The notes under the pieces are model-generated. The model searched no databases and was not told the DNA's origin. It was given only the letters and a program-made list of their open reading frames with translations. The position numbers and the translations under genes are program-made. A stretch of 35,609 bases of DNA, taken from SLRI01 sp964576715 (GTDB lineage: Bacteria > Pseudomonadota > Alphaproteobacteria > Geminicoccales > Geminicoccaceae). The stretch lies in the NCBI GenBank assembly GCA_964576715.1, contig CAZNWE010000044.1:1-35609 (forward strand), written 5' to 3'. Every line of letters starts with the position of its first letter. Position 1 is the stretch's first letter. Shown here piece after piece: positions 14,639 through 22,952 of this stretch.

Positions 14639-15859
14639 CTATCGACCCGGTCGGTCCGGTTCGGTGCAGGCCGGCAACCGCGCGTGGACGATGCGATGCA
14701 CGAGGCCGAGCTTCTCGATGACGGGTTCCGGCAGGACGAAGGGATAGACATGGTCGTGGCCCATGCTGCGGTTCAGGCTGTTGAGCGCATAGGTGAGCGG
14801 CAGCCAGTGCGCCAGGATCACCCGGAAGTCGGGCTGGCGGTAGGGATCGATGCCGCTCTTGACGAACAGGTTGGCGCTGGTACCGACTTTGGGGTGGACG
14901 CTCAAGCCGAACTCGGCCGCGGTCTCCGCTGTGTCGATGATGTGCAGATAGTGCGCCCAGCTCTCCGCCCAGTCTTCCCAGGCGTGCATGCTGGCATAGG
15001 CGCTGATGAAGCGGTCCTGCCAGCCGGCCGGCGGGCCGGCGTCGTAGTGGCGCTGGAGAGCTGCGCCGTAGTCCACCGTATCGTCGCCGAAGAGGGCCCG
15101 GACCTGGTCGAGCCAGGGACCGTCACGGACCAGCCGGTCCCAGTAGTAGTGGCCGCTCTCGTGGCGGAAATGGCCGAGAATGGTGCGGTAGGGCTCGGCC
15201 ATCTCGGCGCGCATCCGCTCGCGGACCACGGGGTCGGCCTCGGCGACGTTGAGCGTGATCAGCCCCGCCGCATGCCCGGTGAGCACCCGCCCGCCCTCGT
15301 TGAAGCTCGGGGCCGGGTCGGCGAGAAAATCGAAGGCGAGCCCGGCGGCATCCTGGCTGCGTGGCACCACCGGCAAGCCGAGCCGTAAAAGACTGTAGAC
15401 CAACCGGCGCTTTTCCGTCTCCAGCCTTTGCCAAAGCAGCTGGTTGCCGGGTGCTGAGAGGTCCGGGATGGTCTGGTTCAGCCGGCAGGCGATACAGAAG
15501 GGCAGGGGGGCGTCGGCTGGCACCAGCCAGTTGCAAACCTCGTGCTGTGCCCGGTTGGCGCAATGCCGATAGAGCGGCGCGCTGTCGATCGGGCGCCGGC
15601 GCTCGCTCGAGCGCCCGTCGTCGNNNNNNNNNNNNNNNNNNNNNNNNNNNNNNNNNNNNNNNNNNNNNNNNNNNNNNNNNNNNNNNNNNNNNNNNNNNNN
15701 NNNNNNNNNNNNNNNNNNNNNNNTCTCGTCGCCGAGCGGCTCGAGGGCCAGGACCTGCAAGAGGTCCGGTGCGAAGCCGAGCACGGTGCCGCAGCGCGTG
15801 CAGGAAACGTTCTCGAAATAGACGAGCTGGTCGCAGGACTGACAGGCGAAGAGGCGCAT
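14639..15859 (-). CDS. Zinc-ribbon putative metallopeptidase, interrupted by assembly gap
   Basis: The N-terminus (MRLFACQSCDQLVYFENVSCTRCG) is a zinc ribbon with two CxxC-like pairs. After the gap come more cysteines (HCANRAQHEVCNW, FCIACRLNQTIPDL), then LGHFRHESGHYYWDRLV with an HExxH motif (HESGH), and the HAWEDWAESWAHYLHI segment. This is the architecture of the family annotated as putative zinc-binding peptidase (DUF2248/Peptidase_Mx type), normally about 350-380 residues. GAGGTGAG lies ahead of the ATG, seven bases after the amidotransferase stop. The frame happens to continue across the 100-N placeholder, whose true length is unknown, so total length is unreliable. Substrate unknown. 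Confidence 0.85.
   Translation of the reverse strand: MRLFACQSCDQLVYFENVSCTRCGTVLGFAPDLLQVLALEPLGDEXXXXXXXXXXXXXXXXXXXXXXXXXXXXXXXXXXDDGRSSERRRPIDSAPLYRHCANRAQHEVCNWLVPADAPLPFCIACRLNQTIPDLSAPGNQLLWQRLETEKRRLVYSLLRLGLPVVPRSQDAAGLAFDFLADPAPSFNEGGRVLTGHAAGLITLNVAEADPVVRERMRAEMAEPYRTILGHFRHESGHYYWDRLVRDGPWLDQVRALFGDDTVDYGAALQRHYDAGPPAGWQDRFISAYASMHAWEDWAESWAHYLHIIDTAETAAEFGLSVHPKVGTSANLFVKSGIDPYRQPDFRVILAHWLPLTYALNSLNRSMGHDHVYPFVLPEPVIEKLGLVHRIVHARLPACTEPDRPGR
15624..15723. other. Assembly gap of 100 Ns
   Basis: Exactly 100 unknown bases, a standard placeholder for unknown gap size. It lies inside the metallopeptidase gene and directly beside a GC-rich inverted repeat (CGGGCGC at 15590-15596, GCGCCCG at 15611-15617) that may have stopped the assembly. 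Confidence 0.99.
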
Positions 15860-15866
15860 GGCCGAC

Positions 15867-16643
15867 TCACCTCGGTTTCGTAATCGACTTCGGCACGGCT
15901 CTCACGTTATCGGCACCCTGGCATGATGCTCGAAGCCTGCCCACCTCGAGCCAGCGCTCGGTCACGGTCCGGCCGAAAGCCATCGCCGCCCCGAGATGCC
16001 GCTCGGCCGCCGCCGCCGTGGCGCTGACCACCGTCGGGTCCTGCACGAGTGCCGCGCGCAGGGCAGCCCAGCGGCCGACGATCGACGCGTCCACCTCGAA
16101 GTGGCATTGAAAGCCGTAAGTGCGCGCCCCGACCCGGAAGGCCTGGCCGGGGCAGGTCTCGCTCTGCAGCAGATGCGCGGCGTCGGGCGGCACGGTGAAA
16201 TGGTCGTTGTGCCACTGCATGAGATGGGCCGGGAGTGCAACGCCACCGAGCACCGGGTCGTCCGCCACCCCGTCTCGCCCGTGCAGCGCCACGAAGCCGT
16301 ACTCGCCCATCGCCTGCTCGATCACCCGGCCTCCCATCGCCCGGGCGATCAGCTGGCCGCCGAGGCAGACCCCGAGCACCGGCTTGGCCATTTCCGTAAA
16401 GCCGCGGATCAGCTCCAGCAACTCGGGGAAGTGCGGGCAGCGGGCGTCGTCATTGGCACTCATGACCCCACCCAGGATGATCAGACCGGATGCCTCGGCA
16501 GCGTCGCCCGGCAGCCGGCGGTCGTGCTCGGCCTTGACCACCTCGACCGCCAGTTCTGCCGCAGCCAAAGGCGATGCGATGACCCCCAACGGCGAATCCT
16601 CGCTGTACTGCAGCACCAGGATCCGTTGCACGACCGTCGCCAT
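15867..16643 (-). CDS. Class I glutamine amidotransferase domain protein
   Basis: 258 residues. The triad of class I (triad-type) amidotransferases is visible: Cys93 in GVCLGGQ, and His181 with Glu183 in GFQCHFEVD. The oxyanion region LIILGGVMSAND is also present. There is no synthetase partner domain, so it is a stand-alone GATase1 protein like those annotated as GMP synthase-glutamine amidotransferase or gamma-glutamyl hydrolase relatives. The substrate is unknown. It is the first gene of a minus-strand run with the metallopeptidase, the acyltransferase fusion and an aldo/keto reductase, and is divergent from sufE. The ribosome site before the ATG is weak. Confidence 0.87.
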   Translation of the reverse strand: MATVVQRILVLQYSEDSPLGVIASPLAAAELAVEVVKAEHDRRLPGDAAEASGLIILGGVMSANDDARCPHFPELLELIRGFTEMAKPVLGVCLGGQLIARAMGGRVIEQAMGEYGFVALHGRDGVADDPVLGGVALPAHLMQWHNDHFTVPPDAAHLLQSETCPGQAFRVGARTYGFQCHFEVDASIVGRWAALRAALVQDPTVVSATAAAAERHLGAAMAFGRTVTERWLEVGRLRASCQGADNVRAVPKSITKPR

Positions 16644-16729
16644 CTCAACCAGCGAAATTGACTGCCGGCGTTGACCCTGCCGGAACCCGCCTGCATATGG
16701 CGTTTATCGGTCTTTTGGACAGGGGCGAC

Positions 16730-17179
16730 ATGAACGATCCGGCGAGCGAGATCGGCACGGCACAGGCGGCGATCGAGGAGGACTTTGCACTCTTCGACGA
16801 CGTGCGCGACAAGATCGAGTACATCATCGACCTCGGCAAGGGCCTGCCGCCGCTGCCGGAGACGTCGAAGACCGAGGCCAATCGGGTGCGCGGCTGCCAG
16901 AGCCAAGTCTGGCTGGTGGCCGAACTCGATCCCGGCACTCGGCGTCTAGCGTTGCGCGCCGACAGCGACGCCGTGATCGTCAAGGGACTGATCAGCCTGC
17001 TCTTGCGGGTCTACGACCAGCGCACGCCGGAGGCCATCGCGCAAAATCCCCCCGAGGTGTTCGAGCGGGTCGGGCTCGGCAAGATGCTCACGCCCGGCCG
17101 CGCCAACGGCCTCTACGCCATGGTCGAGCGCATCCGACAGCTCGCCCGCGCCTACCAAACGGCCGAGACCGCTGGCTGA
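16730..17179 (+). CDS. sufE: SufE cysteine desulfuration protein
   Basis: 149 residues from ATG 16730, four bases after AGGGG; an in-frame ATG at 16697 has no ribosome site. SufE accepts persulfide sulfur from the desulfurase SufS and stimulates Fe-S cluster assembly in the cytosol. The acceptor cysteine is Cys56 in VRGCQSQVWL, the family signature. The FEDVRDKIEYIIDLGK-like segment, LLLRVYDQRTPEAI and the C-terminal LTPGRANGLYAMVERI agree with SufE. Length is normal. No other suf genes lie nearby, so it is an orphan copy. An inverted repeat (GGCTGAAAC / GTTTCGGCC, 17174-17192) overlaps its stop. Confidence 0.93.
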   Translation: MNDPASEIGTAQAAIEEDFALFDDVRDKIEYIIDLGKGLPPLPETSKTEANRVRGCQSQVWLVAELDPGTRRLALRADSDAVIVKGLISLLLRVYDQRTPEAIAQNPPEVFERVGLGKMLTPGRANGLYAMVERIRQLARAYQTAETAG

Positions 17180-17192
17180 AACGGTTTCGGCC
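17174..17192. terminator. Weak hairpin between convergent sufE and repeat-protein genes
   Basis: GGCTGAAAC and GTTTCGGCC are complementary but for one G-U wobble and overlap the sufE stop codon. There is no T-run on either side, so termination is only a possibility. Confidence 0.25.
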
Positions 17193-17209
17193 GCCTGCGA
17201 TCGAGGCGC

Positions 17210-20200
17210 TCAGACCACCGCCTCGCCGCTGGACACAAGCGTTTCAACATCGGGCATGCTGGCCGGCACACTCGTGCCGTCCGTCGCCACGCCGCCGCCG
17301 TCGATCCCGTTGTCGTCCAACACATCCTCCGGCAAGATCGGCGCCGGCTCGCTCGCCGTCTGCTGGGCCTGGACCGAAATGGTGGCGCGGGCGGTATTCG
17401 ACGCCAGCCCCTGGGCGTCGGCCACCGTGTAGCTGAAGCTGTCGGTGCCGGTGAAGCCGTCGAGCGGCTGATAGGCTACCTCACCGTTGCCGCGGACCGC
17501 CAGCAGGCCGTTGCTCGGCGCGCTCGTCACCTGGACCGAGCGCGGGTTGAGGTTGCTGTCGATGTCGGAATCGTTGCTCAGGATGTCGAGGATGTTGCCG
17601 GTCGAGCCCGCCGCCACCTCGAAGCTGTCGTCCGCCGCGACCGGGGCATCGTTGACCGGCGCCACCTCGACCGTCACCGTTGCCGCGTCGGTGAGGCCGT
17701 CGCGGTCGCTGACCACGTAGGTGAAGCTGTCGGAGCCGGAGAAGTCGGCGTCGGGGGTGTAGACCAATTGGTTGCCGTCGATCGACGTGGTGCCGTTGCT
17801 CGCTTCGCCGACCTCGACAAGCCGCAGCGCGTCGCCGTCGGGATCGGTGTCGTTGGCGACCACGTCGAAGCGACCCGCCGTATCCTCAAGGGTGCTGACG
17901 GCGTCGTCCTCGGCAACCGGCGGGTCGTTCTCGGGTGACACCGTGACCGAGACCGTGGCGGTGTCGCTGCCTCCTTCAGCATCGGCCACGACGTAGGTGA
18001 AGCTGTCGTCGCCGTTGAAGTCCTCGTTCGGCGTGTAGCGAATCTGGCCCGTGCCCGGATCGACGTCAGTGGTGCCGTTGGCAGGCGTGCCAACCGACTG
18101 CACCTGCAGCGCGTCGTTATCGACATCGGTGTCGTTGGCGAGAACGTCGATCAGCGTCGCCGACTCTTCCCCGGTCGTCGCCGAATCGTCTTCGGCCACC
18201 GGATCGTCGTTGACCGGGGCGACCTCGACCGTGACCGTGCCGGTGGCCGTCCCGCCCTGATCGTCGTTGACGACATAGGTGAAGCTGTCGCTGCCGCTGA
18301 AATCCGGGCTCGGCGTGTAGCGCACCTCGCCAGTCTCACGATCGATCGCGGCCGTCCCGCTGGTCGGTCGGCCGACCGAGGCCACGCGCAGCGCATCACC
18401 GTCGACGTCGGTGTCGTTGGCGACGAGGTCGATCGCTACCGGCGCGTCCTCCTCGGTCGCCACCGCGTCGTCGACCGCGACCGGCGGGTCGTTGACCGGG
18501 GTCACGGTGACGACCACCGTCGCCGTATCGCTGAGATCGCCGTCGGTCACCTCGTAGACGATGCTCTCCTCGCCGTTGAAGTCTTCGTTGGGCGTGTAGA
18601 GAATGCGTCCTGTCTCGGGATCGATGGCGGCGGTTCCATTGGCCGGCTGATCGACGATCCGGCCGACAGTCAGCTCGTCACCGTCGACGTCCGAGTCATT
18701 GCGCAGCACCTCGATCAGGACCGCCGTGTCCTCCGCCGTACGGGCCTCGTCACCCTCGGCAACCGGCGCGTCATTGACCGGATTGACGGTGACCGCGATC
18801 GTGGCATTGGCCCGCAGCTCGCCGTCGGAGGTCGTGTAGTTGATGGTGTCGACGCCGTTGGCGTCGGGGTTCGGCGTGTAGGTGATCGACTGGCCGTCTT
18901 CGGCGAGGGTGGCGGTGCCGAGCTTCGCCCCGCCGACACTGGTGATCGACAGCGCGTTGCCATCGACATCGGTGTCGTTGGCCAGCGCGTCGATGACGAG
19001 TGCCGAGTCCTCGTCGGTGTCGACCTCGTCGTCGACGGCGACAGGCGCATCATTGACCGCGGTGACCTCGAGCGCGACGGTCGCCTCGGCGACCCCGCCA
19101 TTGCCATCGGCCACCCGATAGACCAGCGTGTCGTTGCCGTTGAAATCCAGATCGGGCGTGTAGAGGATCTGATTGTCGCTGATCTCGGCCGTGCCGTTCG
19201 CAGGGCCGGTGACGATCGCATCCACGGTCAGGCGGTCGCCATCGAGGTCCGTATCGTTGGCCAGCACGTTGACCCGGACCGCCCGGTCCTCCGCCGTCGT
19301 GGCCGCGTCGTCGGTGGCGACCGGCTCGTCATTGACCGGCTCGACCGTGACCGTGACGGTCGCCGTGGCGGTGAGCTCGCCATCGGTTACCGTGTAGGTG
19401 AAGCGGTCGCCGCCATTGGCATCGGGATTGGGCGTGTAGGTCAGGGTCCTGCCGCCCGGGTCGATCGTGACGGCACCGCTCCTCGCCTCGCCGACCTCGA
19501 CGATGGTCAACTCGTCACCATCCGCGTCGCTGTCGTTCGCCAACGGATCGAAGCTGACCGGCGCGTCCTCGTCGGTGGTGATCTCGTCCGCCTCGGTGAC
19601 CGGCGCGTCGTTGACCGGCGTGATCTCGACCGTCACCGTCGCAGTCGAGGTCTCGCCGCTCGGGTCGGCGACCGTGTAGGTGAAAGTGTCGGTGCCGTTG
19701 GCGTCTGGGTTGGGCGTGTAGGTGACGCCGCCACCCTTCTTGGCGATGGCAACGGTGCCGAGCGTTGCCTCATCGCCGACCGCAACGACCCGGAGCCGGT
19801 CGCCGTCGCCGTCGATGTCGTTGGCCAGCACGTCGAGCGTGGAGGCTTTGGCATCCTCGACCACCGCCGCCGTGTCGTCGGCGGCGACCGGCGTATCGTT
19901 GACTGGATTGACGCGGACCGTGACGGTGGCGGTGTCAGTGCCGCCATTGCCGTCCGCGGCCTGGTAGTCGAAGCTGTCGGTGCCGTTGAAATCTTCGTTG
20001 GGGGTGTAGGCCACCGTGCCGTCGGCATTGATGGTGGCGGTGCCGTTGGCCGGGCCGGCGGTGATGCGGCCGACCGTCAGAGTGTCGCCGTCGACATCGG
20101 TGTCGTTGGCGAGCACTTCTATGTCCACCGGCGTGTCTTCGTCGGTCTCCGCCCTGTCGGCCCCGGCGACCGGCGGGTCGTTGACCGGGGTGACCTGGAG

Positions 20201-20734
20201 GTCGATCAGCGCCGATGAGACCCCGCCATTGCCGTCGCTGACGGTGTAGCTGAGCACCTCGCTGCCGGAGAAGTCCTGGTTTGGCGTGTAGGTGATCCCT
20301 TCCGAGCCGATCCTCACCCGCCCGTTCGCCGCCCCGTCGACCGAGGTGATCCGCAACGGATCGCCATCGGCATCGACATCGTTGAGGCGCGGGTCAAAGG
20401 TTATTGGTGTGTCCTCGGGTGTCGACACTTGGCCGTTGGTGGCCACGGGCGGATCGTTGAGCGGACGGACCGCGACCGTGAGTGTGGCGGTCGAGCGGGT
20501 GCCGGCCGAATCGACCACGCGATAGACCAGGCTGTCCTCGCCGCTGAAATCCTGTTCTGGGGTGTAGGTTATGGTGCCTTGGCCCGCGTCGATGGCCGCG
20601 GTGCCGTTGGCCGGATTGCTGGCGATACCGTCGAGCTGCGGAACTCTCCCGTTGGGATCCCGGTCGTTGACGAGCACGTTGGTGATGACCGGCGTGTCCT
20701 CGTTCGTGGCGGTGGTATCGTCAGTCGCGGCCAT
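17210..20734 (-). CDS. Tandem cadherin-like repeat protein (tandem-95 type), 12 repeats
   Basis: 1174 residues. AGGAG eight bases before the ATG supports the start as genuine, not a truncation. Residues 1-1124 form twelve repeats of about 94 residues, each with a (T/E)EDTPV-like opening, an Asp-rich NDTDVDGD calcium-type loop, an (A/S)NGTA(T/A)I turn, YTPN.DFNG(T/S)DSF.Y, DG.GG..TATV.V and a VNDPPVA linker. The final 50 residues are acidic and unrelated. These are immunoglobulin/cadherin-like folds typical of calcium-stiffened surface adhesins. No signal peptide or RTX nonapeptides are visible. Type I secretion by an uncleaved C-terminal signal is possible, but no transporter genes are in the window. 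Very acidic. Convergent with sufE. Confidence 0.9.
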   Translation of the reverse strand: MAATDDTTATNEDTPVITNVLVNDRDPNGRVPQLDGIASNPANGTAAIDAGQGTITYTPEQDFSGEDSLVYRVVDSAGTRSTATLTVAVRPLNDPPVATNGQVSTPEDTPITFDPRLNDVDADGDPLRITSVDGAANGRVRIGSEGITYTPNQDFSGSEVLSYTVSDGNGGVSSALIDLQVTPVNDPPVAGADRAETDEDTPVDIEVLANDTDVDGDTLTVGRITAGPANGTATINADGTVAYTPNEDFNGTDSFDYQAADGNGGTDTATVTVRVNPVNDTPVAADDTAAVVEDAKASTLDVLANDIDGDGDRLRVVAVGDEATLGTVAIAKKGGGVTYTPNPDANGTDTFTYTVADPSGETSTATVTVEITPVNDAPVTEADEITTDEDAPVSFDPLANDSDADGDELTIVEVGEARSGAVTIDPGGRTLTYTPNPDANGGDRFTYTVTDGELTATATVTVTVEPVNDEPVATDDAATTAEDRAVRVNVLANDTDLDGDRLTVDAIVTGPANGTAEISDNQILYTPDLDFNGNDTLVYRVADGNGGVAEATVALEVTAVNDAPVAVDDEVDTDEDSALVIDALANDTDVDGNALSITSVGGAKLGTATLAEDGQSITYTPNPDANGVDTINYTTSDGELRANATIAVTVNPVNDAPVAEGDEARTAEDTAVLIEVLRNDSDVDGDELTVGRIVDQPANGTAAIDPETGRILYTPNEDFNGEESIVYEVTDGDLSDTATVVVTVTPVNDPPVAVDDAVATEEDAPVAIDLVANDTDVDGDALRVASVGRPTSGTAAIDRETGEVRYTPSPDFSGSDSFTYVVNDDQGGTATGTVTVEVAPVNDDPVAEDDSATTGEESATLIDVLANDTDVDNDALQVQSVGTPANGTTDVDPGTGQIRYTPNEDFNGDDSFTYVVADAEGGSDTATVSVTVSPENDPPVAEDDAVSTLEDTAGRFDVVANDTDPDGDALRLVEVGEASNGTTSIDGNQLVYTPDADFSGSDSFTYVVSDRDGLTDAATVTVEVAPVNDAPVAADDSFEVAAGSTGNILDILSNDSDIDSNLNPRSVQVTSAPSNGLLAVRGNGEVAYQPLDGFTGTDSFSYTVADAQGLASNTARATISVQAQQTASEPAPILPEDVLDDNGIDGGGVATDGTSVPASMPDVETLVSSGEAVV
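17363..20734 (-). repeat. Twelve tandem ~280-bp coding repeats
   Basis: Consecutive units average about 281 bp and recur at protein level with strong conservation of the Asp-loop and VNDPPVA linker. DNA similarity between units is visible but imperfect, so the array is old rather than newly expanded. Confidence 0.9.
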
Positions 20735-21198
20735 TGGCTGTTCTCCTGGTAGACGTATCCCCCCCGAGGCATCCCGCGCGACGTGGCTGCCCCGACTCGC
20801 TTACGTTTCGCGTAGGAAGGTCACCAGGGCGCCGAAGTCTATCGCTAATTTTGCGAATAACGCCTTGCTTTCTCGCGTGTTCGAAGAACCAAAGTATTGC
20901 CAATGACGCGCCGCTGGCCTGACAAACCAACAGCTGCCCGACCGGCAAGCCGAGTTGGAAAAAATCGCCAGTTTACCAATCGCACAACGATCCGAGCTGC
21001 TCGGCGCCCCTGTACTCGGCGGCCTTTTTCGGGGTGACCGGGCTGGATCGGGAGGCTCGCCGCCAGGACGAGTTGATGGCGTCTTGGTGCAGCCGCCACA
21101 ACCCCGAAGATACGAGCGACGCCAGCGAAGCCGCCGGCGTGGTCAACACCCACCCGGCTGGCCTCAGCCGCCGTGCGAGGCGATCGGGTGCGAGCGGC
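20735..21198. other. Intergenic region upstream of the repeat-protein gene
   Basis: It holds the ribosome site of the repeat protein and an unusually A/T-rich patch for this contig (about 20835-20910 and 20955-20985), a natural place for its promoter, but I found no -35/-10 pair with good spacing. Open frames here have no ribosome sites or recognisable products. Confidence 0.5.
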
Positions 21199-22734
21199 TC
21201 AGCCCACCACCATCGGAAAGGTGACGGCGATCGCGATGGCGAAGGCCACCGCATTGGCCAGGGCGCCGGTGAATGGATGCCCGGTGCGCCGGTAGGCCCA
21301 GCCGCTGAACAGGCCGTAGACGACGAAGAAGGCGAGGATCACCGGCACGATCATCGCCAGGAAGAACAGCCGCTCGAAATCGAGTGCCAGGGCGAGCGCC
21401 AGCGACAGGAGAAAGGCGAGCTTGGTGAAGGGATAGACCCCCCGCGCCGCGCTGCGTCCCCTGGTCAGCCACTCGTCGGCGAGAAAATAGGGAACCGTGC
21501 CGACCAGCATCGCGGCGACCAGCGGCAGCCGCTCGGGGATGGGGATGAAGACGGTGACGAAGCGGTCGATCGACAGGCCGACGACAAGCACCGCGTAGAG
21601 CAGCACGGCGAGAGCGCCGAGGCTCAGCCGACCGTAATCGACCAGCGGCACCAGATCTGCCGCCGGTTTCGACGGGCCGAGAAAGTGCAGCATCGCCCAG
21701 GTAAGGAGGCCATAGAGGGCGAAGTGGCTGACCAGGTAGTCGCCCAACAGGAGCGGCAGAAAATCGGTCGGCACGAACCGCAGCAGCACCGGGGTGAGCA
21801 CCGCCGGCACCAGTGCCGCGAGCCACAGGCGGCGCCAGGGCAGGCCGGCACCCTGCGGCGGATCGGCGACCACCGGCAGCAGGCGGCTCGCCGGCTGGGC
21901 GAGCAGGACGAGCCCGACGAACAGCAACAGGATCCAGTAGCCCTGGGCCGCCACGCGCGGCGGCCCGGCGCGTCCGAAGGCGGTATCGAGCCACTGTACG
22001 GTCTCCAGCAGCCCGACGCTCGAGTAGAGCACGGCGACGTGCTCCACCCAGGGTGCGAACACAGCCCGCCTCGCCGTGCCGGCATTGAAGTCGCCGACCG
22101 TCATGCCCTCGACCACCCGCTGGTCGGTGACGAGCGCGACCGCGCGCAGGGCCTCGTCCTTCAAGGCCTGGGCCTCGAGGTTGCCGACAATGACGAGGAG
22201 GTTGTTGGGACTGTCTGCATCCAGGGTCGGTGCGAACATCGAGACGGCGACTACGGCCCGGACCGCGTCGCCCTGGCCTTGCGCGAAGCGGACGATGAGG
22301 TCGGAGGCCATCGAATGACCGAGCACGGCGATCTCCGCCTCGCCGGTGAGTTCCCGGGCGAAGTCGGCGACCTCGCCAAGCTGGCCGATCATCGCCTCCA
22401 TCACACCGTCCCCGGTGCGCACGTTGCCGCGGATCGGCTCGGGATGCCGGCCGTGGCCGAGAAAGTCGAACGTGACCGCGGTGTAGCCGTTCTGCGCCAG
22501 GGTGATCGCGAACGAGCGCATCAGCACCTCTGAGCCGGCGAAGCCGTGGGCGATGACCACGGGCGGGCCGGGCGGCGCGCCGTCGGTCTCGAAGACCGTG
22601 ACGGGCGTGGCGCCAACCACGCCGCTCGTGACGCTGAGCCCGCGCACGCCCGAGGTGAGCTGCCAGAGGGCGACGACGACCAGCAGCAGGGCCAGACCCG
22701 CCACGCCCCACTGCCGCACAACCGGCTGTGTCAT
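21199..22734 (-). CDS. Alpha/beta hydrolase fused to a polytopic membrane domain
   Basis: 511 residues from ATG 22734 (an in-frame GTG lies at 22746). A first transmembrane helix (about 10-28) is followed by an alpha/beta hydrolase domain: oxyanion VVIAHGFAGS (59-68), the FDFLGHG strand-turn (89-95) and nucleophile elbow GHSMAS with Ser141; candidates for the acid and His lie in the VGNLEAQAL and WVEHVAV regions. From about residue 265 to the end come seven or so hydrophobic helices ending VAFAIAIAVTFPMVVG. The hydrolase domain sits between the first helix and the helix bundle, so it is probably membrane-tethered and periplasm-facing. Substrate unknown; a lipid or acyl ester is plausible. It is divergent from the dehydrogenase gene. 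Confidence 0.85.
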   Translation of the reverse strand: MTQPVVRQWGVAGLALLLVVVALWQLTSGVRGLSVTSGVVGATPVTVFETDGAPPGPPVVIAHGFAGSEVLMRSFAITLAQNGYTAVTFDFLGHGRHPEPIRGNVRTGDGVMEAMIGQLGEVADFARELTGEAEIAVLGHSMASDLIVRFAQGQGDAVRAVVAVSMFAPTLDADSPNNLLVIVGNLEAQALKDEALRAVALVTDQRVVEGMTVGDFNAGTARRAVFAPWVEHVAVLYSSVGLLETVQWLDTAFGRAGPPRVAAQGYWILLLFVGLVLLAQPASRLLPVVADPPQGAGLPWRRLWLAALVPAVLTPVLLRFVPTDFLPLLLGDYLVSHFALYGLLTWAMLHFLGPSKPAADLVPLVDYGRLSLGALAVLLYAVLVVGLSIDRFVTVFIPIPERLPLVAAMLVGTVPYFLADEWLTRGRSAARGVYPFTKLAFLLSLALALALDFERLFFLAMIVPVILAFFVVYGLFSGWAYRRTGHPFTGALANAVAFAIAIAVTFPMVVG

Positions 22735-22952
22735 GCGCTCAGCCACGTCGAGCGGACACTGCGAGGGGGCGGCGCTGGTCGAGCGGGCAGCGCTGGTTCG
22801 TCGAGTGGTGCATGGCGCAAGGCTACCGGTTGGTCATGACCACGGCAGCACTAGCCAATCACCGCCCTGCGCACCAGTGCGACCCTTCCGCCGAGCTGTC
22901 GCCGGGCCTATAGGCGGGTAGCGGCTTTCTACAGCTTCGATCGGGGAACGGG

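Noticed and set aside
17363..20734. CRISPR-like appearance of regular repeats
   Set aside because: Period is about 280 bp, repeats are coding and imperfect, and no spacers or cas genes exist.
20845..21153. 102-residue minus-strand frame in the gap before the repeat protein
   Set aside because: No ribosome site, Arg/Ala-rich, no recognisable product.
22747..22952. Promoter for the tartrate dehydrogenase gene around CCTATAGGC
   Set aside because: No acceptable -35 at 16-18 bases; the palindrome alone is too short to support a site.
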